Part shown: piece by piece, positions 35,989 to 44,342 of the stretch
Numbering within the stretch: the stretch's first letter is position 1
How the letters are laid out: each line of letters starts with the position of its first letter
Source: Chloroflexota bacterium
Lineage (GTDB): Bacteria; Chloroflexota; UBA11872
DNA: 64,000 nucleotides
Direction: 5' to 3'
Assembly: GCA_022825895.1 (NCBI GenBank)
Contig: JAJDVX010000035.1
Coordinates: forward strand, 1-64,000
Position numbers and translations under genes: made by a program
Notes under the pieces: model-generated
Told to the model about the DNA's origin: nothing
The model's input: only the letters and a program-made list of their open reading frames with translations
Database searches by the model: none

Positions 35989-36122
35989 ACCGGACGGATC
36001 GGCGCCCAGGCGCGGGCTGCGGCCTGCCGGTCGCCGCGCGCTCGGGCCCGGACGCATGGGCGTCGCGCGCGTGCCCACGGCCGTCGGCCACGACTCGCCG
36101 TTGCGAGTGGCTGGAACCGGAT

Positions 36123-38555
36123 CTACGCCTCGTCCTGAATCGTCGGCAGCACAAACTGCCGAATCGAATCCTGCCCCAGCACAATCAGCTTGCCGTCAAT
36201 CTCGCTCACCCAGATTGACCGGATTTCCGCAAAGAAATCGTCCGAGCCGGCGTACTTGAACTGCCGCACAAACTCGCCGGCCGATTCATCCCGCTTGTCG
36301 ATTTCCACAATCCGCTTGTTGGACGAGTCAACCAGGTAAAGGCTGTCCGTCTCGACCTCCGTATAGATGCGCGTAGCTTTCAGCGAGACGCCGTCAAGGC
36401 CGCTGACCTCAAACGGCTCACGCTGTCCGCCCCGGAGCCGCAAGATCGAACTGTCGGACAGCAAAACATAAATGTCGCCGTCGATAGCCATATCGATGGC
36501 GCTGCTCAGGTCAACGTCCGCGCTTGCCGATACGTAGGAACTCGGCGCAACTTCATACCCCCCGGCGGTCGCCTGGTACTTATGAATCGCATTGGCGCCA
36601 GGATCCAGCACGTAGAAGTTGTTGTTGTAGTTGTCGAACGCCACCGGCGTCCGCCACGTCTCCGTTCCCGTGATCCGCAGGAGCCGTGGATTCTGATCAG
36701 CCTGCAGGCTCACCAGGTTGTAGCGGCTGTCCAACACCAGCACGCTCAAGGCCCGGTTCACCACCGCGATGGGATCCTGCACCGTAATGCTGCTCACCAC
36801 GTCGCCCTTGCGCAGGACCGTCGAGCCCTGACGGGCAGTCTCGAAAGAAACGACCCGCCCGGTCGTGGCGTCAATCACGTACTTGGCGTCGACCCGAACG
36901 TCCATCTGCTCCGCCGCGCTGCCCACGCCGGCGCTGTCAAAGTCACCGATGGTGGCGCTGGTGACCACGGTTCGGACGCGGTTGAGTCGATCCTCTTCGC
37001 GACCGATCTGGCTGAGGAGCCGGTTGATATCCGGCGCGAGCGTGCGGTCCAGGTCCGCCGTCAGCGCCTGATTGGCCAGGTCCTTGGCGTCGCGCAGGAT
37101 AAGCAGCGTGGCCGAACGGTTCTCGTCGGGCGGGCGATCCAGCGCTTCGCGGTAGCGGGTCTCGGCGTCGGCGAATAGCGTCGCGGCGCGCGCTGGTCCC
37201 GCGGCGGGTGACAGCGTCGTTTCCACCGCGTCGCCCACCTGGCCGCCCGCCGTGCTGCCGGTCAGGCCGGCATCCGCCACGCCGGGCGTCGATTCGCTGT
37301 TGCGCAAGACCAGCACCGCGGCCATGACGACCAGCAGGACAAGCGAAATTCCGAAGAGCAGGGTGCCGGGCCCTGGCAACGAACGTCGCGGCCGATACTG
37401 GAACGGATCGCGGCTGCCCCGCAGCGGCTGCCCAACGGCGCTGAGCGCTGGCGTCGCCTGCGGCGCTGCGGCGCTGCCGCCTTCCGCGCCGCCAGGTCCG
37501 GCCGCGCGCAGCGACCGCAGGCTCGACCAATCGTCGTCCCCGACGCCACCGCCCGGGACGGCTGAGGCCGCGGCCGTGGTCGGCGTCGGCGCTGACGTCG
37601 GCATGGGCGGCGGCCCGGGATCTGCCCGACCCGTCACCAGGCGCACCAGCCCGCGAACCGCCACCACCGGCAGCACCAGGATCATCAGAACCAACGTCAG
37701 CGGGAGCCTGACAAGCCGTTCGGCGAAGGAGCGCTGCGGCGCGGCGCCGGCCAGGCGTCCGCCTGCATAGCCGGAGCGCTCGGGTTCCGGCTGAGTCGCG
37801 GCCGGGCGTTGCGGATGTCTGGCCAGGCCATTCGTGGACACCGCGGAACTCGAGGTGGCCGACATCCAGTGCTCGTCGGCCGCCGGCGCTGCCACCGCCG
37901 CCGCCGCTTCCACGCTGACCCGGAGTACCACGATGTCGCACGTCGTGCCGCCACGCTGGGCGACGAGCGAACAAAGGTCGTGGGCGGCGCGCTGGGCGCT
38001 CCGGCCTTGCAGCAGCCCCTGGATTTCTCGCTCCGTCAGGGCCTCGCGCACGTTGGTTGAGGCCAACACCACCACGTCGCCCGGATCCAGCTCGACCCGA
38101 TAGATCTCCACATCCTGGTCGGGCACTGGCGCGTGCAATCCGGCCGGCTGCGAGTCGTCCGGCAGTGCATTCAGGAGGCCGTCGCGCAGGACAAACACCT
38201 GGCTCGGCAACAACTGCGCCAGGTAGATCTGATCGTCGGCGTGGACGGCCCCTGTTGCCCCCAGCGTCTCCCGTGGATCCATCAATTCCAGGTCGATCGA
38301 CGTTCGCTGCGCGGCCAGACGCATGCCCTGCACCAGGGCGCTGGCGATCCCCTCCGATTCGGCCTCGTAATAACTCGAAGCGACCGCCTGGCCGAACGAC
38401 GCCGCCTGACCGTCATCGCCGCCCTGGATCAATACGAGGAGGTCACCAAGACCTCGGCGGCCCACCGGCTCGCGGTGTGAGTGGATCCGCGGACTGTCCT
38501 GACGTGTAACACCGCCGCGAAGGGCGGCCGACCCTAGATCAACGGCGAGCGCCAT
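36123..38555 (-). CDS. membrane pseudo-PP2C / beta-propeller protein
   Basis: An 810-residue protein in three parts. Residues about 1-220 follow the PP2C Ser/Thr-phosphatase layout (DLGSAALRGG ... GATGAVHADDQIYLAQLLPSQVFVLRDG ... TTCDIVVLRV). The catalytic VADGMGG block is replaced by VLIQGGDDGQ and the SDGL block by ASTNVREAL, so two metal Asp positions are lost. A Pro/Ala-rich region then holds two membrane helices (LTLVLMILVLPVVAVRGLV near 290 and LLFGISLVLLVVMAAVLVL near 410). The C-terminal part (about 450-810) has a short helical segment and a beta-propeller with repeats such as NNNFYVLDPGANAIHKY and DSLYLVDSSNKRIVEI. A signalling or adhesion receptor is an inference; I know no characterised homologue. 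Confidence 0.65.
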   Translation of the reverse strand: MALAVDLGSAALRGGVTRQDSPRIHSHREPVGRRGLGDLLVLIQGGDDGQAASFGQAVASSYYEAESEGIASALVQGMRLAAQRTSIDLELMDPRETLGATGAVHADDQIYLAQLLPSQVFVLRDGLLNALPDDSQPAGLHAPVPDQDVEIYRVELDPGDVVVLASTNVREALTEREIQGLLQGRSAQRAAHDLCSLVAQRGGTTCDIVVLRVSVEAAAAVAAPAADEHWMSATSSSAVSTNGLARHPQRPAATQPEPERSGYAGGRLAGAAPQRSFAERLVRLPLTLVLMILVLPVVAVRGLVRLVTGRADPGPPPMPTSAPTPTTAAASAVPGGGVGDDDWSSLRSLRAAGPGGAEGGSAAAPQATPALSAVGQPLRGSRDPFQYRPRRSLPGPGTLLFGISLVLLVVMAAVLVLRNSESTPGVADAGLTGSTAGGQVGDAVETTLSPAAGPARAATLFADAETRYREALDRPPDENRSATLLILRDAKDLANQALTADLDRTLAPDINRLLSQIGREEDRLNRVRTVVTSATIGDFDSAGVGSAAEQMDVRVDAKYVIDATTGRVVSFETARQGSTVLRKGDVVSSITVQDPIAVVNRALSVLVLDSRYNLVSLQADQNPRLLRITGTETWRTPVAFDNYNNNFYVLDPGANAIHKYQATAGGYEVAPSSYVSASADVDLSSAIDMAIDGDIYVLLSDSSILRLRGGQREPFEVSGLDGVSLKATRIYTEVETDSLYLVDSSNKRIVEIDKRDESAGEFVRQFKYAGSDDFFAEIRSIWVSEIDGKLIVLGQDSIRQFVLPTIQDEA

Positions 38556-38698
38556 GAGTGCCGGCGAGTCGTGGTCTCATGTCGGGACGGAGCTTGGTCC
38601 CGCGAACTAATGGATCGAAATACATTGTCGCGCGCATACCCCTATGCTAGCGTGAATCATTCGGCCGGCTCGTTGCCGACCAGTTCTGGGAGTTGCCC

Positions 38699-39256
38699 CT
38701 GCGTTCACCATCACCTCGCGCTGACCAGCGGCCGCATCAGCGCGGCCCTCGAATCAATGAGCACATTCGTATTCGCCACGTCCGTTTGATCGACGAAGAC
38801 GGCGAACAGATCGGAATCACCCCTACCCCCATGGCGCTGGAGATGGCGCGCGAGCGCGGCCTTGATCTGGTTGAAATCGCTCCCAACTCCCAGCCCCCGG
38901 TCGCCAAGATCCTCGACTTCGGCAAGTTCCGCTACGAGCAGAATCGGCGCCGGGCCGAAAACAAGCGGCGCCAGAAGGCCGGCACCGTCAAGGAAGTCCG
39001 CTTCGGCCCCCGCACCGGCGACCACGACATCCAGTTCAAGATCAAGCGCCTCGAGAAGTTCCTGCGCGACGGCAACAAGGTGAAAGCCTGGGTACGCATG
39101 CGCGGCCGCGAACTGGCTCACCCGGAAGTGGCCCTGCGCGTCCTCGAACGCGTCAAGACCAGCCTGGAACCCTACGGCGTGATCGAACGCGACATCACCC
39201 GCGAGCAGGATGGCCGCGTCTTGAGCATCATCATGGCCCCGCAAGGCAAGAACTAG
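38699..39256 (+). CDS. infC: translation initiation factor IF-3
   Basis: Binds the 30S subunit and checks initiator tRNA and start codon. The N-domain (RINEHIRIRHVRLIDEDGEQIG, then DLVEIAPNSQPPVAKILDFGKFRYE) and C-domain (KEVRFGPRTGDHDIQFKIKR ... IMAPQGKN) are complete. No ATG or GTG exists between the preceding in-frame stop (38648) and the conserved RINE. The candidates are CTG at 38699, six bases after a GGGAG ribosome-binding site, and TTG at 38693, which directly abuts that site. I favour CTG; a non-standard start fits the known IF-3 autoregulation by start-codon discrimination. rpmI and rplT do not follow, which is unusual. Confidence 0.92.
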   Translation: MRSPSPRADQRPHQRGPRINEHIRIRHVRLIDEDGEQIGITPTPMALEMARERGLDLVEIAPNSQPPVAKILDFGKFRYEQNRRRAENKRRQKAGTVKEVRFGPRTGDHDIQFKIKRLEKFLRDGNKVKAWVRMRGRELAHPEVALRVLERVKTSLEPYGVIERDITREQDGRVLSIIMAPQGKN

Positions 39257-39284
39257 CGGCAAAACCCCGCGGCCTGGAGTCGGT

Positions 39285-39911
39285 ATGTCCGCGTCGGTGC
39301 GATGGCACCCGGAGGAACAGCGCAATCCTGACGGCAGCGTCCGCCGCGTCCAGGCGGCCTGGCTGGTCGCGGAGCCAACGGAGGCCGAGCCTCGGCGACG
39401 CTACCTCGCCTACCTCGGCAACAGTCCGCACGTCACCCGGCAGGTCCGGGAGGAATGCCAGGTTCTGTATCCTGAGGTCCGGATTGACTGGGCCGCCGTG
39501 GCGCGCGCCCTGGAACACCCCCCGCCCATCGAAGGACTCGACCTTGAGACGCTCGCGCAGCGCTGGGCGCAAATGGCCGCCAACCAGGGGCTTGACCCCA
39601 TGGAGGTCGAAATCCGCATCGGCGGCGGCTGGAAGCGACCGCTCTCCAACCTGGCGCGCCTCCTCTCCGACTCCGCCGCGGTCGCCCGCATGGAACGCAC
39701 ATCCGGCTCCATCCTCGCCTACATGCTCGAGTTTCACGCCGACTACGCCTACGCCCTCGTCAAGCTGGGCCTCCTCATGACCGGCCGGCACACCGAGCTC
39801 GAGCAGCTCGAAGCCGAGGAGGTCACGGAGTTGAAGGGCGCCCCGCGCGCCCGGCAGGTCGAGTTCTGGCGAGCCCGGGCCGAGCGGATCGCAACCTCAC
39901 TGAATACCTAG
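39285..39911 (+). CDS. hypothetical protein between infC and aspS
   Basis: A 208-residue soluble protein I do not recognise. The N-terminus (SVRWHPEEQRNPDGSVRRVQAAWLVAEP ... RRRYLAYLGNS) looks beta-rich. The remainder is helical and includes the hydrophobic stretch AYMLEFHADYAYALVKLGLLMTG, too polar for a confident membrane segment. It occupies the slot normally taken by rpmI-rplT, 28 bases after infC. Codon use matches its neighbours, so recent transfer is not suggested. Confidence 0.65.
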   Translation: MSASVRWHPEEQRNPDGSVRRVQAAWLVAEPTEAEPRRRYLAYLGNSPHVTRQVREECQVLYPEVRIDWAAVARALEHPPPIEGLDLETLAQRWAQMAANQGLDPMEVEIRIGGGWKRPLSNLARLLSDSAAVARMERTSGSILAYMLEFHADYAYALVKLGLLMTGRHTELEQLEAEEVTELKGAPRARQVEFWRARAERIATSLNT

Positions 39912-39980
39912 CCGCCTTTCCGCGGCCGCATCTCCCGATCATTGCCAGCGCCATCGTCACTCGTCACCTCGGAGGTTCCC

Positions 39981-41771
39981 ATGTCAGCCCTGCCCGAATC
40001 CACCTGGTCACGCCGCACCCATACCTGTGGCGCGCTGCGGCGCGCCGACGCCGGCGCAACCGTCGTCCTTAACGGCTGGGTGCACCGCCGCCGCGACCAG
40101 GGCGGCCTGATCTTCATCGACCTGCGCGACCGCTACGGCATCACCCAGGTCGTCATCAACCGGGACGAAAACGCCGAAGCCCACGAAGCCGCTTCGCGCG
40201 CCCGTTCCGAGTACGTCCTGGCCGTCACCGGCCGGGTCCGCGAGCGCCCCGCCGGCACCACCAACCCCGACCTCGCGACCGGCGAAATCGAACTCGGCCA
40301 GATCGAACGGGTTGAGATCCTCGCGGCCTCCCAACCGCCGCCGTTCGAAATCACCTCCGACCGCGACATCGACGAGTCCGTGCGCCTCACCCACCGCTAC
40401 CTGGACCTGCGGCGCATCCGCATGCGCGAACTCACTGAGCTCCGCTTCAACATCACCCGCGTCATGCGCGAGTTCCTCTGGGAGCGCGACTTCCTGGAAC
40501 TCGAAACGCCCACGCTCGTCAAGAGCACGCCCGAGGGCGCCCGCGACTTCATCGTGCCCAGCCGCCACTACCCCGGCCAGGCCTACGCCCTCCCCCAGTC
40601 GCCCCAGCAGCTCAAGCAGCTGCTCATGGTGGCCGGGCTGGACCGCTACTTTCAGCTCGCCCGCTGCTACCGCGACGAAGACCTCCGCGCCGACCGCACC
40701 GCCGAGTTCACCCAGCTCGACATCGAAATGGCCTTCGTCGAGCGCGAGGACATCCTCGAGCTCATCGAGACCCTCTACCTCCGGCTGGCCCGCGAACTCT
40801 CCGACAAGCGGCTCCTCCAGGAACCGTTCCCCCGCATCACCTACGCCGACGCCATGGACCGCTACGGCACTGACAAGGCCGACCTGCGCTTCGGCCTGGA
40901 ACTCGTGGACGTCAGCGACGCCGCCGCCGGCCACGGCTTCCGCGTGTTCGATCAGGTCGTAGAGAACGGCGGCGTCATCAAGGCTGTCGTCGCGCCCGGC
41001 TCGGCGGCCTTCACCCGCCGCGAAGTGGACAGGTTGCAAGACGTGGTCAAGGCGCACGGCGCGGCCGGCCTCGCCACCGTCGCCCTCAACAGCGACGGCA
41101 CCCTCCGTTCGCCCCTGGCCCGCTTCTTCGGCGACGACGGTCTGCGCGCCCTGGCCGGCGCCGCCGGTGCGGAGCAGGGCGACCTGGTCTGCCTGGTAGC
41201 CGACACGGTCGAAACCGCCAACGCCGCGCTCGGCGAGCTACGCCTGGCCCTGGGCGACAAGCTGGGCCTGATCGACCCCGACGTCCTCGCCTTCGGCTGG
41301 ATCATCGACTTCCCGCTCTTCGAACCCAACGAGGAAACCGGCGGCCTCACCTTCTCCCACAACCCCTTCTGCTCCCCCGCCGACGACTCCTTCGACCTGC
41401 TCTACACCGACCCGGCCAAAGCGACCGCCAAGCAATACGACCTCGTCTGCAACGGCCACGAGATCGGCGGCGGATCAATCCGCGCCCACCGCGCGAAAGA
41501 CCTGCACCGCATCTACCAGGTCATGGGCTTCGACGAAGACAGCATCCAGGAACAGATCGGCCACATGCTCCAGGCCTTCGAATACGGCGCCCCGCCCCAC
41601 GGCGGCATCGCCATGGGCCTCGACCGCATCGCCATGATCTTCGGCGACACCGCCAACCTCCGCGACGTCACGGTCTTCCCCAAAAACCAGGCCGGCATCG
41701 ACCTCATGCTCCAATCCCCCTCCCCCATCGACCCCGCCCAACTGGACGAGCTGGAGCTCACGACGAAGTAA
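39981..41771 (+). CDS. aspS: aspartyl-tRNA synthetase
   Basis: Class II synthetase of 596 residues with the bacterial layout: OB-fold anticodon domain, catalytic core with motif 2 around FQLARCYRDEDLRADRTAEFTQLD, a GAD insertion, and motif 3 GGIAMGLDRIAM. The ATG follows GGAGG at a 5-base spacing, fixing the start. The discriminator position, Leu30 in the E. coli tRNA-Asp-specific enzyme and His31 in the non-discriminating P. aeruginosa enzyme, is Gln40 here (RRRDQGG). The second site reads RPAGTTNP, with the Gly typical of non-discriminating enzymes. It may therefore also charge tRNA-Asn, which would require GatCAB. Confidence 0.94.
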   Translation: MSALPESTWSRRTHTCGALRRADAGATVVLNGWVHRRRDQGGLIFIDLRDRYGITQVVINRDENAEAHEAASRARSEYVLAVTGRVRERPAGTTNPDLATGEIELGQIERVEILAASQPPPFEITSDRDIDESVRLTHRYLDLRRIRMRELTELRFNITRVMREFLWERDFLELETPTLVKSTPEGARDFIVPSRHYPGQAYALPQSPQQLKQLLMVAGLDRYFQLARCYRDEDLRADRTAEFTQLDIEMAFVEREDILELIETLYLRLARELSDKRLLQEPFPRITYADAMDRYGTDKADLRFGLELVDVSDAAAGHGFRVFDQVVENGGVIKAVVAPGSAAFTRREVDRLQDVVKAHGAAGLATVALNSDGTLRSPLARFFGDDGLRALAGAAGAEQGDLVCLVADTVETANAALGELRLALGDKLGLIDPDVLAFGWIIDFPLFEPNEETGGLTFSHNPFCSPADDSFDLLYTDPAKATAKQYDLVCNGHEIGGGSIRAHRAKDLHRIYQVMGFDEDSIQEQIGHMLQAFEYGAPPHGGIAMGLDRIAMIFGDTANLRDVTVFPKNQAGIDLMLQSPSPIDPAQLDELELTTK

Positions 41772-41782
41772 CCGCGGGTCGC

Positions 41783-41812
41783 CCCCCGACCTAGACCGTC
41801 AAGGTCGGGGGC
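41783..41812 (+). terminator. probable aspS terminator
   Basis: A 10-bp perfect stem, CCCCCGACCT/AGGTCGGGGG with a 9-base loop, begins 12 bases after the aspS stop. Only scattered T residues follow. It lies between convergent genes and could serve both. Confidence 0.6.
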
Positions 41813-41828
41813 GGCTCGAATTGTTGGA

Positions 41829-42321
41829 CTACGGCCCGGCCGTTGAATCGTCCAGGAACACGTTCCCGGTCCGCCCGCCGTAGTTCAGCCAGTAGTGCTT
41901 CAGCAAATCGCGACCCAGCAACAGATGCACGCCCTCAGTCCGCTCAGAAACCGAAGACCGTTGCGTAACCCAAGGTGCGGGTGTGCAATGTCAATATCCT
42001 GAAGCAGGCGCAGTTCTTCACCCTCTCCTGGGGGAGAGGCAGATTCGGGCGTCTTCGGCCGAAATCGGTGAGGGGTCTTCCGGGCAACCATGCCCGGGTT
42101 TCGCAACGGTCTCTTGGGAGACGCAGCCGCTCTGCCAACTCCTCGTCGATGCAGGAGATCCCGGCGCCGGTATCAATCAAGGCTGTGTAACGGTCATCTG
42201 GGATCGCCGGCCGCCCAACAGGCTGGTGGTAGTTCGGATCGAAGCCAACCTCAACCTGTAGGCGGGCGCCGTGGCTGACGAGACTGCTAGGCCCGGTGGT
42301 GCCGCATCTAACTCGTGCCAT
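41829..42321 (-). pseudogene. retropepsin-like aspartic protease gene split by a MITE-like insertion
   Basis: The first part reads as a small retropepsin-like protein with the catalytic triplet in ALIDTGAGISCIDEELAERL. The family's C-terminal part, HLLLGRDLLKHYWLNYGG then TGNVFLDDS, is found about 200 bases downstream in a different frame and ends at the TAG at 41829. Between them lies the palindromic element 41955-42112, which shifts the frame and brings stops. The gene overlaps the preceding DUF5678-like gene by 14 bases, the normal arrangement for this pair. Part of the central sheet and flap region also appears to be missing, so the gene is probably inactive. Confidence 0.65.
41955..42112. 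mobile_element. MITE-like palindromic element, copy 2
   Basis: A 158-base non-coding element with good terminal inverted repeats: AGACCGTTGCGTAACC at the left, and at the right GGTTTCGCAACGGTCT, its complement with one mismatch. Inside are the hairpin CCTCTCC/GGAGAGG, a second imperfect stem around GATTCGGGCG/CGGCCGAAATC, an outer TCACC/GGTGA pairing and CCCGGGCA/TGCCCGGG near the right end. It shares order and sequence blocks with the copy at 10334-10493. No target-site duplication is obvious. It interrupts a retropepsin-like gene. Confidence 0.72.
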
Positions 42322-42580
42322 GCACGGGGCCAGGGAGAACAGCGGTCGGAATCACGGCTTCACGCTCGCCAACCAGCCGTATCAGGTATGGGCCGCGCCC
42401 CCAATTGCGAATCGCCAGCATGGCGGCGTCCTGGAATTCGTCAAAGTCGTCGACGTAGTCGCCGTCGTAGAAAATGACCCACTTGCCCCGATGCTCGCTC
42501 TCCATCTCGTCATTCCGCTCCTCGTAGGCCTCGATGTTCTGAGCAAGCGTGGCCACTGACGCCGCGCCGACGCGGCCCAT
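42308..42580 (-). CDS. DUF5678-like small protein
   Basis: About 90 residues. The pattern MESEHRGKWVIFYDGDYVD, then FDEFQDAAMLAIRNWGRGPYLIRLVGE, is that of small proteins (DUF5678-like) commonly encoded just before retropepsin-like genes in bacteria. It has a GGAGGG ribosome-binding site at good spacing before the ATG. Its 3' end overlaps the start of the broken protease gene by 14 bases. Function unknown; a substrate or regulator of the protease is a guess from co-occurrence. Confidence 0.65.
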   Translation of the reverse strand: MGRVGAASVATLAQNIEAYEERNDEMESEHRGKWVIFYDGDYVDDFDEFQDAAMLAIRNWGRGPYLIRLVGEREAVIPTAVLPGPVHGTS

Positions 42581-42762
42581 ACGTCCCTCCTGCAGGTCGC
42601 ACCTCCAACAGGCGCTGCTACATGCTCGTGCGCCTACCTCACTATGCCACGCCTGTCGAATCAAGAGCCTTGGGCTCCCTGGGTAGCTACGCCCTCAGTC
42701 CGTCGATCAGCTTTCCCGCGAGGGATTTGACGTCGCGCAACTGGGCGAATTGGGACTCGCGT

Positions 42763-43452
42763 CTAGGGAGTAGAGCCCGGACCCGTCTGGCCCAGGACGC
42801 CGTTCAGCCACCCGCGCACCTCCCCCATCTCCTCCGCGCTCACCTGGTGCGCCATCCCATACTCCCGGTACGTCAAATCCACCCCGTGTCGCTCCAGCAG
42901 GTCGCGCGTCCGCCGCCCCGCCTCCACCGGAATAATGTCGTCATGCACACCGTGCGCCACGAACGCCGGGCGTCCAACCAGGTTTCCGGCATCCCGCTCC
43001 ACCTCGATCGGGAAGTAACCGCTCAACGCAATCACGCCCGCCACGCTGTCCGGCCGCAGCGCCTGCGCACCCAGCGACATCACCGCGCCCTGGCTGAACC
43101 CCAGCAGCACGACTCGCTCGGGATCCACCGGATAAGCGGCCTTGACCGTATCTAGGAACTCGGCCAGCGCGTCCAGGCTGGCCCGCCGCGTTGCTTCGTC
43201 CGCGCGCTCGGGCGACCGCATCCGGTACCACTCGTGACCGCCCGCCATCACCCCACCCAATTCCAACGGCGCCTGCACCGAAATCACCAGCAAGTCGTCC
43301 CGCTCGAACTCATACGCCAACGGCAAAATCCCCGCCGCGCTATCCCCCCGCCCATGCAGTAGAACCAAGGTCGGGTAGGCATCCGCGTGCGTTCGCGGAG
43401 AAATGAGTTTGTGGTGCAGGTTGGCCGCCACTGGTTCAACGTCGTCGGTCAT
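42763..43452 (-). CDS. alpha/beta hydrolase, phospholipase/carboxylesterase family
   Basis: A 229-residue esterase of the carboxylesterase/acyl-protein thioesterase type. The nucleophile is Ser120 in LLGFSQGA, the acid is Asp171 in HGVHDDIIP, the base is His202 in YGMAHQ, and the oxyanion-hole region is LLHGRGD. No signal peptide. Substrate: short-chain esters or thioesters by family analogy. It lies just before the toxin-antitoxin cluster with no obvious link to it. Confidence 0.88.
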   Translation of the reverse strand: MTDDVEPVAANLHHKLISPRTHADAYPTLVLLHGRGDSAAGILPLAYEFERDDLLVISVQAPLELGGVMAGGHEWYRMRSPERADEATRRASLDALAEFLDTVKAAYPVDPERVVLLGFSQGAVMSLGAQALRPDSVAGVIALSGYFPIEVERDAGNLVGRPAFVAHGVHDDIIPVEAGRRTRDLLERHGVDLTYREYGMAHQVSAEEMGEVRGWLNGVLGQTGPGSTP

Positions 43453-43484
43453 CTACCGCATCCTTCAGCAAGTTGCGTCGCGAA

Positions 43485-43823
43485 CTACGCGCAACCGGTG
43501 GCCACGGCCAACGCCCGGCACACCTGCCGCATCTTCGCCGAACTCAGCGACCCGACATAGCGGTGCAACGACCGCTGCTCCACCGTCTGCACGTGATCCA
43601 GGTTGACCGCGGAATCGTGCCGCAGCCCTTCGTCCACACCCACGATCACCTCGCTCGGCAGGCCGCGAATCGTAGCGGTGATCGGCGCCACCATCGCCGT
43701 GTGGAGCAGCGGGAGCACCTCCTGCCGCGTCAGCACGACCACCGGACGCCGCTTATCCGGACGTTTGAAGCCGTAGTGCCAGATCTCGCCGCGGCGCGGC
43801 CCGTTGTCTAGTCCTGCGGCCAC
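43485..43823 (-). CDS. mazF: MazF/PemK-type endoribonuclease toxin
   Basis: About 112 residues from the GTG at 43823; a GTG six codons upstream is also possible. PemK/MazF landmarks are RRGEIWHYGF at the N-terminus, RRPVVVLTRQ, the strand VAPITATIRGLPSEV and NLDHVQTVEQ near the active-site groove. Predicted to cut mRNA at short sequences. It overlaps the antitoxin gene by 16 bases, so translation is coupled. Confidence 0.85.
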   Translation of the reverse strand: MAAGLDNGPRRGEIWHYGFKRPDKRRPVVVLTRQEVLPLLHTAMVAPITATIRGLPSEVIVGVDEGLRHDSAVNLDHVQTVEQRSLHRYVGSLSSAKMRQVCRALAVATGCA

Positions 43824-44056
43824 ACGCCCTCGCCCGTCCACCCGTCAAGCTCGGTGTCCGGGCTGGCGGCGCCTTTGCCGTAGCCCGCGCGGTAGCGGTC
43901 GGCAATCACCTCCGCTTCCTTGCGCACCAGGTACGCCGCCGCCGCCTCCCGCAGAACCGCCGAGCGCCCGTGCTCCCGCACCGCCGGATCCCGGTCCAGC
44001 CGCTCCAGCAGCGCCTCGTCAAACGTCACTTGTATAGCCTTCATATCCATCATCAT
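43808..44056 (-). CDS. mazE: MazE-like ribbon-helix-helix antitoxin
   Basis: An 82-residue antitoxin. The RHH strand-helix-helix is KAIQVTFDEALLERLDRDPAVREHGRSAVLREAAAAYL; the acidic C-terminal tail (SPDTELDGWTGEGVWPQD) should wrap around MazF. Several consecutive ATG codons at the 5' end leave the exact start open by a few residues. It probably represses its own promoter in the 286-base gene-free region upstream. Confidence 0.85.
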   Translation of the reverse strand: MMMDMKAIQVTFDEALLERLDRDPAVREHGRSAVLREAAAAYLVRKEAEVIADRYRAGYGKGAASPDTELDGWTGEGVWPQD

Positions 44057-44342
44057 ACAACACTAACGATACACATCATCATCCAGCAATGGGTCGCTAC
44101 ACCTCTCCGATTCTGAGCCCGGCCCTTTCCGCATTCCGCGCCAGCGTGAGAACGTCAGGCGAATCTCTGTCAGGTTGCGCAGTGGCGCCGGACTTGCGAA
44201 AAAGCCGTAGAGAGTCAATCCCTTGGCTGACCGTAAGGCTGGACCGCACGTCACAACGCGTCGGCGCGTCGCCGAGCCGTCGGCAGCGGAGATCTGGCTC
44301 GCGGGGCCGCGTCGCAAGCGAGCGCTCAAGCGCATCTCGCCG
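44057..44342. other. gene-free region between mazEF and vapC
   Basis: The mazEF promoter must lie in the AT-richer right-hand neighbourhood of the antitoxin start (TACAACACTAACGATACACATC). The remainder shows no convincing coding frame, RNA or repeat. Confidence 0.4.

Noticed and set aside
38619-38648. Promoter TTGTCG...TATGCT before infC
   Set aside because: The spacing between the boxes is only 12 bases; no acceptable alternative -35 box was found.
42673-42762. Minus-strand frame reading ESQFAQLRDVKSLAGKLIDGLRA after the esterase stop
   Set aside because: It looks protein-like but has no start, no ribosome-binding site and no recognised family; too short to call.
44063-44335. 90-residue minus-strand frame between mazE and vapC
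   Set aside because: Ser/Arg/Pro-rich, without motif, operon position or ribosome-binding site.
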